64,000 nt of DNA, from NCBI GenBank assembly GCA_046727955.1, contig JBKPDO010000182.1:3080-67079 (forward strand), given 5' to 3'. The notes below the pieces were generated by a model. That model was given only the letters and a program-made list of their open reading frames with translations. It was not told the origin of the DNA and ran no database searches. This stretch comes from DASVXQ01 sp046727955. GTDB lineage: Bacteria; Actinomycetota; CALGFH01. Shown here piece by piece: positions 44,591-53,512 of this stretch (its first letter is position 1; every line of letters begins with the position of its first letter). The translations under genes were made by a program, and so were the position numbers.

Positions 44591-45724
44591 ATGCGCGCGT
44601 TCCGCGTCCTGCCCATCGTGTTGCTTCTCGCGCTCGGGGTGGCGCCCGCTGTGGCTGCAACGCCCAGCGTGGACGTCGTGGCGTCCGGGCTCGACAGCCC
44701 GCGACATTTGGCGTTCGGGTCGCGCGGGGACTTGTTCGTGGCGGAGTCCGGCCGGGGTGGCAGCGGGCCGTGCTTTGTTGGTGGTGAGGGTCCCGCGTGC
44801 ATGGGCGCCACGGGCGCAGTGACGAAGATCGACCGGTGGGGCCGCCAGTCGCGGATCGCCGAGGGCCTCGCCTCGTACGCGAACACGCCGGGCAACACAA
44901 ACGCCATCGGCCCGCACGGCATCACCGTGCTCGGTGCCGATCGCGTCTTTGTCACCAATGGGGGGCCTACCGAACCCAAGGACGCATCCGGCTCGCCGAT
45001 TTCTCGGGACACCCTGGCCGGGCAGAACCCGGTCGCTGATCTCTTCGGCCGACTGCTGCTGATCCAACACCACGGGCAGATCCGGGAGGTCGCCGACCTC
45101 TGGGCGTTCGAGCGCGCCGTGAATCCGGATGCGGCGGTCGGCAATCCAGCGGTCGACTCCAACCCCGTCGATGTCCTCTTCGACCGCGGGCGCTTCGTGG
45201 TGGCCGACGCGGGCGGCAACGCGATCGACGTCGTGAATCCCTGGGGCGGCGTCTCGAACCTGGCGGTGTTCGCCAACCGCCTGGTTCCCAACCCGTTCGG
45301 CGGGCCGGAGATCCCGATGCAGGCCGTGCCCACTTCGGTCGTCGTGGGGCCCGATCGCCAGTACTACGTCAGCCAGCTCACCGGCTTCCCGTTCCCGCCC
45401 GGCGGCGCCAAAGTCTACCGCGTGGATCCGCGCACCGGAGCGGTGACCGTCTTTGCGAGCGGATTCACGAACATTATGGACCTCGCGTTCGGGAGCAATG
45501 GCACGCTGTACGTGCTCGAGATCGACCACGATGGGCTTCTGGGAGGGTCCGCCGATGGCGGGCTGTTTGCCGTGTCCCCGGACGGGACGAAGCGGCAGAT
45601 CGCCCTGGCCCCCGGGACGCTCACCATGCCCGGCGGCATCGCCGTCGGCAGCGATGGGCTGTATGTCACCAACAACGCAGGCTCGCCGGGCGGAGGGCAG
45701 GTGCTGCGCATCCAGGCGAGCTGA
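44591..45724 (+). CDS. ScyD/ScyE-family secreted protein
   Basis: 377 residues from ATG with GGAGGA upstream and a signal peptide (RVLPIVLLLALGVAPAVAA). The propeller-like repeats include VVASGLDSPRHLAFGSRGDL, GRQSRIAEGL, PNPFGGPEIPMQAVPTSVVV and DGGLFAVSPDGTKRQIA. This matches the ScyD/ScyE family, which has members in scytonemin clusters but is also widespread without that pathway. No other scytonemin-type gene is here, so a generic extracellular six-bladed propeller is the safer statement. Confidence 0.85.
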   Translation: MRAFRVLPIVLLLALGVAPAVAATPSVDVVASGLDSPRHLAFGSRGDLFVAESGRGGSGPCFVGGEGPACMGATGAVTKIDRWGRQSRIAEGLASYANTPGNTNAIGPHGITVLGADRVFVTNGGPTEPKDASGSPISRDTLAGQNPVADLFGRLLLIQHHGQIREVADLWAFERAVNPDAAVGNPAVDSNPVDVLFDRGRFVVADAGGNAIDVVNPWGGVSNLAVFANRLVPNPFGGPEIPMQAVPTSVVVGPDRQYYVSQLTGFPFPPGGAKVYRVDPRTGAVTVFASGFTNIMDLAFGSNGTLYVLEIDHDGLLGGSADGGLFAVSPDGTKRQIALAPGTLTMPGGIAVGSDGLYVTNNAGSPGGGQVLRIQAS

Positions 45725-45737
45725 TGCCATCTGCGGG

Positions 45738-45759
45738 CCCAGCGTACGTTCGCGCTGGG
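45738..45759. terminator. Candidate terminator hairpin
   Basis: CCCAGCG and CGCTGGG form a 7-bp stem around 8 bases, 14 bases after the ScyD/ScyE-like stop and before the convergent sigma gene. There is no U-tract, as is common at high GC. Confidence 0.45.
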
Positions 45760-45799
45760 TGGGCTCGATCTCGCGTGTGGCCGGGTCGGCCCTGTCCGA

Positions 45800-47053
45800 T
45801 CATGGGTCGTCGTCTGTGAGCTGGGCGGCTCGGGCCTCCAGGTAGCGCTGTTCGGGGAGGCTGGTGGTACGGCGTGCCGCGGTCTGGTAGCTGGCGTGGG
45901 CAGCCGCGCGGTCACCGGCCATTTCCAGCAGATGTGCGCGGACCGCGTCGAGGCGGTGGTGCCCGGCCAGCCGGTCGTCGTCGTCCAGCGTCCTCAGCAG
46001 GTCGAGTCCGGCCTGTGGGCCTCGCACCATCGCGACCGCGACGGCGTGGTTGAGCGTGGCCATGGGGTTGGGCGAGATGCGCTCGAGCAGCTCGTACAGG
46101 GCGAGGATCTGCGGCCAGTCGGTGTCGTCGGCGGTTGTCGCTTCGGCGTGCACCGCGGCGATCGCCGCCTGGAGCTGGTACGCCCCGATCGGCGCGCGGG
46201 CCAGCGTCTCGCTGATGAGCGCGACGCCCTCCTGGATGAGGTCCTGGTTCCAGCGCTCCCGGTCCTGCTCGGCGAGCGGGACCAGGGTGCCGTCGGGCCG
46301 GGCGCGTGCCGCGCGTCGCGCGTCGGTCAGCAGCATCAGCGCGAGCAGGCCGGCGACCTCGCCGTCGTCGGGCAGCAGCCGGCGGACCGCGCGGGTGAGC
46401 CGGATCCCCTCGCCGGTCAGCTCACCGCGCTGCAGGTCGGGGCCGGAGGTGGTGGTGTAGCCCTCGTTGAAGATCAGGTACAGCACGTGCAGGACCACGC
46501 CCAGCCGGTCGGCGCGCTCGGGCTGCGGGGGCAGGCGGAACGGGATGCCGCTGGCCCTGATGGCCTGCTTGGCGCGGCTGACGCGCTGGGCGATGGTGGC
46601 CTCGGGCACCAGGAAGGCCCGCGCGATCTGGGCGGTGGTCAGCCCGCCGACCGCGCGCAGGGTGAGCGCGAGCTGGGAGGCCGCAGAGAGCGCGGGATGG
46701 CAGCACAGGAACAGCAGGGTCAGGGTGTCATCCTTGGCCGGCGGGTGCTGGTCGCCCGGACCCGGCGCGAGGAACTCGTCGGGTGGCACCCGGGCCGCGG
46801 CGGCATCTTCACGGCGCCGGCGTGCCTGCTCGCTGCGCAGCTGGTCGGTCAGCCGGCGGGAAGCGACCGTGAGCAGCCAGCCCCGCGGATTGTGGGGGGC
46901 GCCCTGGTCGGGCCACTGGACGGCCGCGGCGAGCAGCGCCTCCTGCACCGCGTCCTCGCAGGTGTCGAAGCGGCCGTAGCGGCGCACGAGCACGCCGAGG
47001 ACCTGCTGCGCCAGCCGGCGCAGCAGGTCCTCGACCCCGGCCTGCACGGTCAC
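45800..47053 (-). CDS. ECF sigma factor, ECF42 type with TPR-like C-terminal extension
   Basis: 417 residues from GTG overlapping the upstream stop (47050-47053). Sigma-2 covers about residues 8-75 (YGRFDTCEDAVQEALLAAAV, NPRGWLLTVASRRL) and sigma-4 about 118-170 (LTTAQIARAFLVPEATIAQR). The rest is a helical extension with the conserved YLIFNEGYTTTSG and a TPR-like repeat set, characteristic of ECF42. These lack a classical anti-sigma and are co-encoded with DGPF proteins, as here. Likely role is stress or envelope response; targets unknown. Confidence 0.93.
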   Translation of the reverse strand: MTVQAGVEDLLRRLAQQVLGVLVRRYGRFDTCEDAVQEALLAAAVQWPDQGAPHNPRGWLLTVASRRLTDQLRSEQARRRREDAAAARVPPDEFLAPGPGDQHPPAKDDTLTLLFLCCHPALSAASQLALTLRAVGGLTTAQIARAFLVPEATIAQRVSRAKQAIRASGIPFRLPPQPERADRLGVVLHVLYLIFNEGYTTTSGPDLQRGELTGEGIRLTRAVRRLLPDDGEVAGLLALMLLTDARRAARARPDGTLVPLAEQDRERWNQDLIQEGVALISETLARAPIGAYQLQAAIAAVHAEATTADDTDWPQILALYELLERISPNPMATLNHAVAVAMVRGPQAGLDLLRTLDDDDRLAGHHRLDAVRAHLLEMAGDRAAAHASYQTAARRTTSLPEQRYLEARAAQLTDDDP

Positions 47054-47412
47054 ATCTCGATGCAGGCCGTGTCCATGATCGGCCGCACCTCCACGGCCCA
47101 GCGGCGGGCGGCCGGGTCGTGTGCGACGATCTCGGTCGCCCGCTGGAGGCTCTCGCAGTCGAGCACGTAGTAGCCGGCCAGCTGTTCCTTGGCTTCCGCG
47201 AACGGTCCGTCGGTGACGGCCGGGAGGCCGTTGCGCACCCGCACCGTCTTGCCGTTGGACGGGTCGGCAAGCGCTTCCCCACCGAGCAACTCCCCAGACT
47301 GGGTGAGCTCCTTGAGGAAGGCGTCGGCCTGGCGCATCAGCTCATCGCGTTCGGTTTGGGAGAGGGCCTCAAAGGCCCCGGGATTGCCGTAGACCAGCGC
47401 GACGTACTTCAC
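47050..47412 (-). CDS. YCII-related DGPF-domain protein
   Basis: 120 residues with the DGPF signature TDGPFAEAKEQLAGYYVLDC and N-terminal MKYVALVYGNPGAFEAL. The fold is a ferredoxin-like barrel. It is the known companion of ECF42 sigma factors. It lies upstream, with its stop overlapping the sigma GTG by four bases (translational coupling). It may sense a small molecule or bind the sigma extension; that is inference. Confidence 0.9.
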   Translation of the reverse strand: MKYVALVYGNPGAFEALSQTERDELMRQADAFLKELTQSGELLGGEALADPSNGKTVRVRNGLPAVTDGPFAEAKEQLAGYYVLDCESLQRATEIVAHDPAARRWAVEVRPIMDTACIEM

Positions 47413-47599
47413 GGCTTGGCTCCTTTCCGCCTGGAACGGTGTCTCTCATAGGTGGGTCGGAGCAGGCGACGAGTTCTCGACATCGCGTGAGAGCGTCGCC
47501 GATCCGATCGCTGACGTGTGATCGCGCACGTCGGATGTCGAGATCCCAAAGCTCGCTCCGACTCCTCTGTAGACCGCAACGACGGAGGAGGCAACCCCC

Positions 47600-49065
47600 G
47601 TGACTGAGCATATGACTGACAGGAACCGCTGGCTCGCGCTCTACGTGCTCTGCCTGGGGATGCTCATGATCGTCCTCGACGTCACCATCGTGAACGTGGC
47701 GCTGCCGTCGATCCAGGAGGACCTCGGCTTTTCGCAGTCCGGCCTCGCCTGGGTGGTCAACGCCTACCTGATCGCCTTCGGCGGCCTGCTCCTGCTCGCG
47801 GGACGCTTCGGCGACATCCTGGGGCGCAAGAACGTCTTCATGGCCGGCCTTGTCGTCTTCACGGCAGCGTCGCTGGCATGCGGGGCGGCGCAGAGCCAGG
47901 AACTGCTGGTTGTGGCCCGCTTCGTGCAGGGTGTCGGTGGGGCGATGACCTCCGCGGTGATCCTGGGCATGATCGTGACAATGTTCGCCGAGCCGCGGGA
48001 GCTGGCGAAGGCGATCGGCGTCTACGCGTTCGTGGCCTCCGCCGGCGGCTCGGTCGGGCTGCTTGCCGGCGGCGTGCTGACGCAGGCGATCAACTGGCAC
48101 TGGATCTTCTTCGTCAACCTGCCAATCGGTGTCGCGACGGTGGTCCTGGCTCGGCGGCTGCTCGGCAGAGACGAGGGCATCGGCTTCGGCCGGGGAGCCG
48201 ACATCGCGGGTGCGGTGCTGATCACGGGCTCGCTGATGCTCGGCGTCTCCACCATCGTCAAGCCTGCGGCCGAAGACGGGTGGGGGTCGGGCCGCGCGCT
48301 TGCGCTCGGCGCCGTGTCGCTGGCCCTGCTGGCGGCCTTCATCGCGCGCGAGTCGACGGCGCGCACCCCGCTCATCCCGCTGCGGATGTTCCGCTCGCGC
48401 AACGTCTCGGGGGCGAACCTCGTCCAGGCGCTGCTGGTCGTCGGGATGTTCGGCATGTTCTTCCTCGGCGCGCTGTACCTGCGCGGGTGCTCGGCTATGA
48501 CGCCCTGGAGATCGGGCTTGCGTTCCTGCCCGTGACGATCGTGATGGGGGTGCTGTCGCTTCGCTACGCCGGACGGCTGATCGCGCGCTTTGGCGCCAGG
48601 ACGACGCTGTTCCCAGGCATGGTGCTGATCGCCGCCGGGCTGGTCCTGTTCGCGCAGGCGCCGGTGGACGGCAGCTACCCGCGCGACGTCCTGCCCGTGA
48701 TGATCCTGCTCGGCTTCGGCGCCGGCCTGGCGTTCCCCGCACTGCTGACCCTGGCGATGTCGGGAGCGACGCAGAACGACGCGGGCCTGGTCTCTGGTCT
48801 GGTCAACACGTCGGTCCAGGTTGGTGGCGCGCTGGGCCTGGCCGTCCTCGCGACCCTGTCCACCAGCCGCGGCAACCACCTGGCCGACGGCGGCGCGGCG
48901 GCCGCTTCCGCGCTGACCAGCGGCTACCACCTGGCGTTCCTCGTCGGCGCCGGTCTGGTCCTGGCCGCCAGCGTCGTCGTGGTCACCGTTCTCGAGCCGG
49001 AGAAGAAGGCCGAGAAGCAGGCCGAGAAGCATGCAGCGCCCGACGACGCGATGGCCCGGCGTTGA
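47600..49065 (+). pseudogene. MFS drug exporter (DHA2/EmrB type), frameshifted
   Basis: The GTG at 47600 has GACGGAGGAGG upstream. Helices 1-9 are in one frame (WLALYVLCLGMLMIVLDVTI, VNVALPSIQEDL, GRFGDILGRKNVF, QGVGGAMTSAVILGM). Near 48485 the frame shifts at what should read YLxRVLGYDALEIGLAFLP, and the remaining helices follow in another frame to the Lys/Glu-rich tail at 49065. All family segments are present, so one indel (two missing or one extra base) is the only damage. It may be a sequencing error; if real, the product stops at about 311 residues. It is divergent from the DGPF/sigma operon. Confidence 0.85.
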
Positions 49066-49140
49066 ACCATCCACTCCGAAGCAGCCCAGCCTCGGAAATC
49101 CTCACAGTCGCGTCTGGCTCGCCGGGGCAGGCGTAGGTCG

Positions 49141-49284
49141 TCAGGCCCGTAACGGGACGGCCACCAGCCGTAGCTTCCCTCCGCGCGTCGGGTCGGCGTC
49201 GAGGAAATGCCGGATGGCGATGGCCTGGCCGATGCTGGAGCTGCCGCCCGTGACGATGGTGGCCTTCCCCTGCAGTCCCTTCAT
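49141..49284 (-). pseudogene. Short-chain dehydrogenase, N-terminal stub
   Basis: 47 residues: MKGLQGKATIVTGGSSSIGQ, AIAIR and then unrelated HFLDADPTRGGK to a stop. The nucleotide motif TGxxxxIG (TGGSSSIG) of the Rossmann fold is clear and GAGAGGA precedes the ATG. The remaining ~200 residues, including the YxxxK site, are missing. Confidence 0.75.
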
Positions 49285-49427
49285 GACGTCCTCTCGCTGT
49301 GGGCTTGGGTGCTGTCGTCCAAGGAGTTCCAAGCGTTACACGGTGAACTCGTAACGTAATCGGGGAGTGGCCAGACTGACGGTGACGCACGATCCATGAC
49401 GCACGATCTATAAGGAGGGGCATCCTG

Positions 49428-50822
49428 GTGGCCGAGGTATTCGACGTGGTGGTGATCGGGGCGGGTCCGGCCGGCGAGCATGCCGCCGGCCGCCTGGCCG
49501 ACGGCGGCCTGACCGTCGCCATCGTGGAGCGGGAACTGGTCGGCGGGGAGTGCTCCTACTGGGGCTGCATCCCCTCCAAGACGCTCATCCGGCCCGGCGA
49601 CGTGCTGGCCGCCGCCCGCCGGGCGCCGGGTGCCGCCGAGGCCGTCACCGGCCAGCTCGACGCGGCCGCCGCGTTCGCCCAGCGTGACTACATGACCTCG
49701 GGCTGGCGTGACGACGGGCAGCTGCCCTGGCTGCAGAGCAAAGGCATCGAGCTGGTGCGCGGCTCGGCCCGCCTGGCCGGTGAGCGGGCGGTCGAGGTCG
49801 AGGCCCCCGGCGGTGCGACCCGCCGGCTCAGCGCCGCGCGGGCGGTGGTGCTGGCCACGGGTACCAAGCCCCTGGTCCCGCCGATCCCCGGCCTGCACGA
49901 GGTCGGCCCATGGGACAACCGGACCGCCACCAGCGCCAAGCAGCTGCCCGGGCGGCTGCTGGTGCTCGGCGGCGGCGCCGTCGGTGTCGAGATGGCGCAG
50001 GCGTTCAAGCGCCTCGGCTGCGAGCACGTGGTAGTCATCGAGGGCGCCGAGCGGCTGCTCTCCCGCGAGGAGCCCTTCGCCGGCGAGGAGCTGCGGGCCG
50101 CCTTCGAGGCCGAGGGCATCAGCGTGGTGACTCGCGCGCGCATGACCGCCGCCCGCCGCGAGGGCAGCGACGGGCCGGTGGTGGCCAGCCTGCAGGACGG
50201 GCGCGAATTCAGCGGCGACGAGATCCTGGTGGCGGTCGGCCGGCGACCGGCCACCGTGGGCATCGGCCTGGAGGCCGTCGGCCTGGAGCCCGGCCGGCCC
50301 GTCCCGGTCGACGGGCGGCTGCGGGCGGTCGGCGTCAACGGCGGCTGGCTCTACGCGATCGGCGACTGCAACGGCCTCGCGCCGTTCACCCACATGGGCA
50401 AGTACCACGGGCGCATCGCCGCGGCCGCGATCCTCGGCAGGGAGGTGACCGATGTTGCCTCCCGCGACGCCGTCCCACGCGTGACCTTCACCGACCCGCA
50501 GGTGTGCGCGGTCGGCCGCACCGAGGCCGAGGCGCGGGCCGCCGGCCTGGACGTCACGGTGGTGGCCACCCCGACCGGCGACGTGCCTGGCGCCTACACC
50601 CAGGGCAACGGCATCCGCGGCACCAGCCAGCTGGTGATCGACGACGCCCGGCGGGCGGTCGTTGGTGCCACCTTCACCGGCCCCGGCCTGCAGGAGCTGC
50701 TGCACTCGGCCACCGTGGCCATCGTCACCGAGGCGACGGTGGAGCGGCTGTGGCACGCGGTGCCGTCGTTCCCGACCGTCAGCGAGGTCTGGCTGCACCT
50801 GCTCGAGGCCTACGGGCTCTAG
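49428..50822 (+). CDS. FAD-dependent pyridine nucleotide-disulfide oxidoreductase
   Basis: 464 residues from GTG with AAGGAGGGG upstream. FAD motif VVVIGAGPAGEHAAGRLADG is at residues 7-26. The redox disulfide C42-S-Y-W-G-C47 is intact, followed by IPSKTLIRPG. The NAD(P) motif VLGGGAVGVEMAQAF and FAD contact GDCNGLAPFTHMGKYHGRIA follow. The C-terminal dimerisation domain lacks the HxxxxE of lipoamide dehydrogenase (here SATVAIVTEATVERLWHAVP), so a mercuric-reductase-like or general thiol-redox role is more likely. The base after its stop begins a glycoside hydrolase remnant in the same frame, showing that something was deleted just downstream. Confidence 0.88.
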   Translation: MAEVFDVVVIGAGPAGEHAAGRLADGGLTVAIVERELVGGECSYWGCIPSKTLIRPGDVLAAARRAPGAAEAVTGQLDAAAAFAQRDYMTSGWRDDGQLPWLQSKGIELVRGSARLAGERAVEVEAPGGATRRLSAARAVVLATGTKPLVPPIPGLHEVGPWDNRTATSAKQLPGRLLVLGGGAVGVEMAQAFKRLGCEHVVVIEGAERLLSREEPFAGEELRAAFEAEGISVVTRARMTAARREGSDGPVVASLQDGREFSGDEILVAVGRRPATVGIGLEAVGLEPGRPVPVDGRLRAVGVNGGWLYAIGDCNGLAPFTHMGKYHGRIAAAAILGREVTDVASRDAVPRVTFTDPQVCAVGRTEAEARAAGLDVTVVATPTGDVPGAYTQGNGIRGTSQLVIDDARRAVVGATFTGPGLQELLHSATVAIVTEATVERLWHAVPSFPTVSEVWLHLLEAYGL

Positions 50823-51684
50823 CCGCTGCTCAGCGCCGCCCAGCGGCTGGTCGAGCAGCTTGGTGAGCTGGACCCGGTCACCCGCCGGTTCCTTGTCGCC
50901 GCGGCCGACAGCGCCGCCAGCCGCTGGAAGGACAAGGACCAGGGCATCTGGGAGATCCGCGGCGAGCCACGCGATTTCCTGTACTCCAAGCTGATGTGCT
51001 GGGTGGCGCTGGACCGCGCGATCGCCCTGGCCGCCCAGCTGGACGCCTGGGACCGGGTGCCGGGGGTGGGCCGCCGCCAGGGACGAGATCGGCGCCGCCA
51101 TCCTGGAGCACGGCTGGAGCGAGCAGGCTGGCGCGTTCACGCAGGCGTTCGGCAGCCAGGGCCTGGACACCTCGAACCTGATGCTGGCGATCACCAGCTT
51201 TCTGCCAGGCGACGACCCGCGCATGAAGGCGACCATCGACGCCACTGCCGAGCGGCTCACCGACGAGCGTGGCCTGGTGTACCGCTACCTGGCCCACGAC
51301 GGCCTGGAAGGCGAGGAGGGCACCTTCCTGTTGTGCACCTTCTGGCTCGCGCAGGCCCAGGCGCTGGCCGGCGAGGTGGACCAGGCCAAGGCGACCTTCG
51401 AGCGGGCGGTCGCCTTCACCAACGACGTCGGGCTGCTCGCCGAGGAGATCGACCCCGCCAGCGGCGAGCTGATCGGCAACCTCCCGCAGGCGTTCAGTCA
51501 CATCGGCCTGGTCAACGCCGCCTGGGCCATCACCCAGGCCTTGGTGATCACGATGCGCGACATCGAGGGCTTCAGCTCCGCTGAGGTCTGTAACGCCCTG
51601 GAGATCAGCGACACCAACCAACGGGTACTTCTGCACCGTGCGAGAACGAGGGTGCGACGTGCCCTCGAGGACTACCTGACATGA
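50823..51684 (+). pseudogene. Chimera: glycoside hydrolase 15 C-terminal half joined to ECF sigma region 4
   Basis: From 50823 the frame reads like the GH15 (glucoamylase/trehalase) core: WKDKDQGIWEIRGEPRDFLY, SKLMCWVALDRAI. One extra base near 51065 shifts the frame, then GWSEQAGAFTQAFGSQGLD, LTDERGLVYRY, EEGTFLLCTFWLAQAQALAG and GNLPQAFSHIGLVNAAWAIT follow. At 51541 it passes without a stop into ECF sigma-4 (TMRDIEGFSSAEVCNALEIS, then NQRVLLHRARTRVRRALEDY). An ATG at 51181 could give a 167-residue hybrid. The sigma-2 region is gone. The end overlaps the anti-sigma ATG, preserving the native sigma/anti-sigma junction. Confidence 0.82.
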
Positions 51685-51929
51685 GACTTGACCGCGAACT
51701 CACCTGCGCGCAGCTCGTCGAGCTGGTCACCGACTATCTGGAGCAGCGCATGTCGGCCGATGACACCGAACGCTTCGAGGAGCACCTGGCGTTCTGCGAC
51801 GGCTGCAGCACCTACCTCGACCAGATGCGCGCGACGATTGCGGCGACGGGACGGTTGCGCGAGACGGACCTGCCGCCCGAGCTCGAGGAGCGGTTCCTGG
51901 ATGCGTTCCGCGGCTGGAGCGAAACGTGA
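51681..51929 (+). CDS. Zinc-finger (zf-HC2) anti-sigma factor, orphaned
   Basis: 82 residues with the HxxxCxxC motif HLAFCDGC in EEHLAFCDGCSTYLDQMRAT. It is soluble, lacking a membrane helix, as in small ZAS-domain anti-sigmas. The ATG overlaps the stop of the sigma-4 remnant by four bases, as in intact pairs. With sigma-2, its usual binding site, lost, it has no local partner. Its stop overlaps a GTG for the next gene. Confidence 0.85.
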   Translation: MRLDRELTCAQLVELVTDYLEQRMSADDTERFEEHLAFCDGCSTYLDQMRATIAATGRLRETDLPPELEERFLDAFRGWSET

Positions 51930-52486
51930 TCGCGTACAAGTTCCTCGGCGACGACCGGGTAGCGCCCTTCACGCGCTTCCAGTGGCCCAAAGCGGAGTGG
52001 GTCGAGGCGGAGGCGGTCGAGGCGGAGGCGGTCGAGGCGGAGGCGGTCGAGGCGTGCCGCTCCGGCGTCCACGCCTGCCGTCCACGCCAGCTTCCCTACT
52101 GGCTCGGCAGGGAGCTGTGGGAGATCGAGCTGGACGGCGAGATCGTCGAGCACCAGCGGAAGGTGATCGCGCGGCGCGGTCGCCTGGTCCGCCAGATCCC
52201 GGAGTGGAACGATGCGCTGCTCCGCGAGTTCACGGCCGCTTGTCGCGCCGAGACCAAGCGCCGCGTCGGCGCGATCCCGACGCTGAGCGGCTACGTTGGG
52301 GATATCGACCGCTTCCGCTCGCGCGACCGTTACGGCCTCGCCGCCTTCGCCGCCGCTCGCGCGGCCGAGCTCAGCGGCGGGCCCGCGGCGTACGAGCGCG
52401 AGCGCCGCCGCCAGGCAGCCTGGCTGGCGGAACGGCTGGGGCTCGCTGGCGGCCTGGCGGAACGGCTAGGGCTCACCGGCGGCTGA
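51926..52486 (+). CDS. Hypothetical protein, 186 aa
   Basis: Starts at a GTG overlapping the anti-sigma stop. Residues 1-20 (VIAYKFLGDDRVAPFTRF) are followed by a VEAEA repeat from a 15-bp array and then a helical body: PYWLGRELWEIELDGEIVEH, QIPEWNDALLREFTAACRAE. No domain is recognised. Other sigma operons of this kind carry such a third gene, so it may belong to the same regulon unit. Confidence 0.65.
   Translation: MIAYKFLGDDRVAPFTRFQWPKAEWVEAEAVEAEAVEAEAVEACRSGVHACRPRQLPYWLGRELWEIELDGEIVEHQRKVIARRGRLVRQIPEWNDALLREFTAACRAETKRRVGAIPTLSGYVGDIDRFRSRDRYGLAAFAAARAAELSGGPAAYERERRRQAAWLAERLGLAGGLAERLGLTGG
52001..52054. repeat. 15-bp tandem repeat
   Basis: Three and a half units of GTCGAGGCGGAGGCG encode the VEAEA segment. 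Confidence 0.9.
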
Positions 52487-52489
52487 GAT

Positions 52490-52935
52490 CCGCGCCGACC
52501 TCCGATGGAGCATTGTCGGCGCACAGCGCCGTCCCGCGCCGCATGGTCGCAATCTGGTCGCAAAGCTCGACGAAATCGCCGATCTGCTGCAGGTTCGCCG
52601 GGTCCGCGTACGAGATGACGTAGAAGCCGGACCGGCAGCCAGGATTCCGGGTCTTGGGGCCGAGCGTGCCGGTGCCGGGGCAGCTCGCCTGATCCACGTT
52701 GTCGTGGCGTGGGTCGAGCGCTCCGATGATCAGCTTGCGTCTGACGTCCAGCTCCATGTCCTCGTCTTGCCAGTAGCCACTCGCGCCGAGGATTTCGGGC
52801 GGCTGGAAGGTGTCGAGCAGCCGTGGCGCGGCGGGTTGCTGACGTCGTAGGTCTTGAAGCCGTACCGTCCGGTGGTGACCAGTAGTGACCAGGACGTCTC
52901 GCCCCCCACCACGCCCGCCGGCACATCATCGGACG
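52490..52935 (-). pseudogene. LVIVD-repeat-like secreted protein fragment
   Basis: The minus strand shows TGRYGFKTYDVSNP in one frame and DEDMELDVRRKLIIGALDPR, CRSGFYVISYADPANLQQIG in another, consistent with one or two blades of an LVIVD-type propeller (YDVSNP, YVISYADPANLQQIGDF). A frameshift near 52825 and missing start and end mark it as a remnant. Confidence 0.55.
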
Positions 52936-53327
52936 CATCGCCGAGTTGGAGGACGAGCTGACCGGCTACCAGGCGTCGGCTACCAGGCGTCGTTGGCCCG
53001 CCTCCAGCAGCAGCCCGACCCGGCGCCGCCGGACGCGCTCACCGCGCGGGAGCTGCTCGCAACCTTCCCCGTCAACGGCATGGAGCTGCGCAAGCTGGGT
53101 CAAACAGCCCTGCGCGAGCTGCTCGCCAGCCTGAACCTGCTGGTCTGCCACGACCACACGCGGCACACCGTGCGGCTGCACCTCACCCTGACCGAGGGCC
53201 AGGGTGACGGTTTTCTAGAGTGTGGTTCGCTCCGGCGGCACGAAGCCGCTCAGAGATGCAACCCAAGTTCGTACGCCTCACCGCGGAGATCGCGCTGCCG
53301 CCGAGGTACCAGCGCGATCGTCGGTAG
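52900..53327 (+). pseudogene. Possible recombinase C-terminal remnant
   Basis: A helical segment (IAELEDELTGYQAS, duplicated as GYQAS) leads to LARLQQQPDPAPPDALTARE, LLATFPVNGMELRKLGQTAL and LLVCHDHTRHTVRLHLTLTE. A separate frame ends VRLTAEIALPPRYQRDRR at 53327. The layout resembles the coiled, basic C-terminus of serine recombinases or transposon resolvases, but no catalytic domain is present, so the call is tentative. Confidence 0.35.
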
Positions 53328-53372
53328 GTCCCCAAGACCCGACTTCCGCAGGTCGTCCGAATTACGGTATAG

Positions 53373-53430
53373 GTTCGTGTCGGGGGGCTTGAACCCCTAC
53401 GTCCTTGCGGACAGTAGGCCCGCAGCGCCG
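53373..53430 (-). pseudogene. tRNA 3'-half-like sequence
   Basis: The minus strand reads a variable-arm hairpin TGTCC-GCAA-GGACG, then a T-arm-like AGGGG-TTCAAGC-CCCCC and an acceptor-like tail. A long variable arm suggests Leu or Ser type. No matching 5' half is found upstream and the T-stem has one mismatch. It lies 46 bases after the recombinase-like remnant, a possible attachment-site scar. Confidence 0.35.
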
Positions 53431-53512
53431 GTGTTGCAGGCCGGCCTCTGGTAGTCACCTCGCGGCCGTGGTAGACCGAGCGCTAGCGAAGCGGCGAAAG
53501 GGGGGAGAAACA

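Noticed and set aside
44591..45724. Scytonemin biosynthesis cluster
   Set aside because: Only a ScyD/ScyE-like propeller is present; no other pathway gene lies nearby and the family is widespread outside the pathway.
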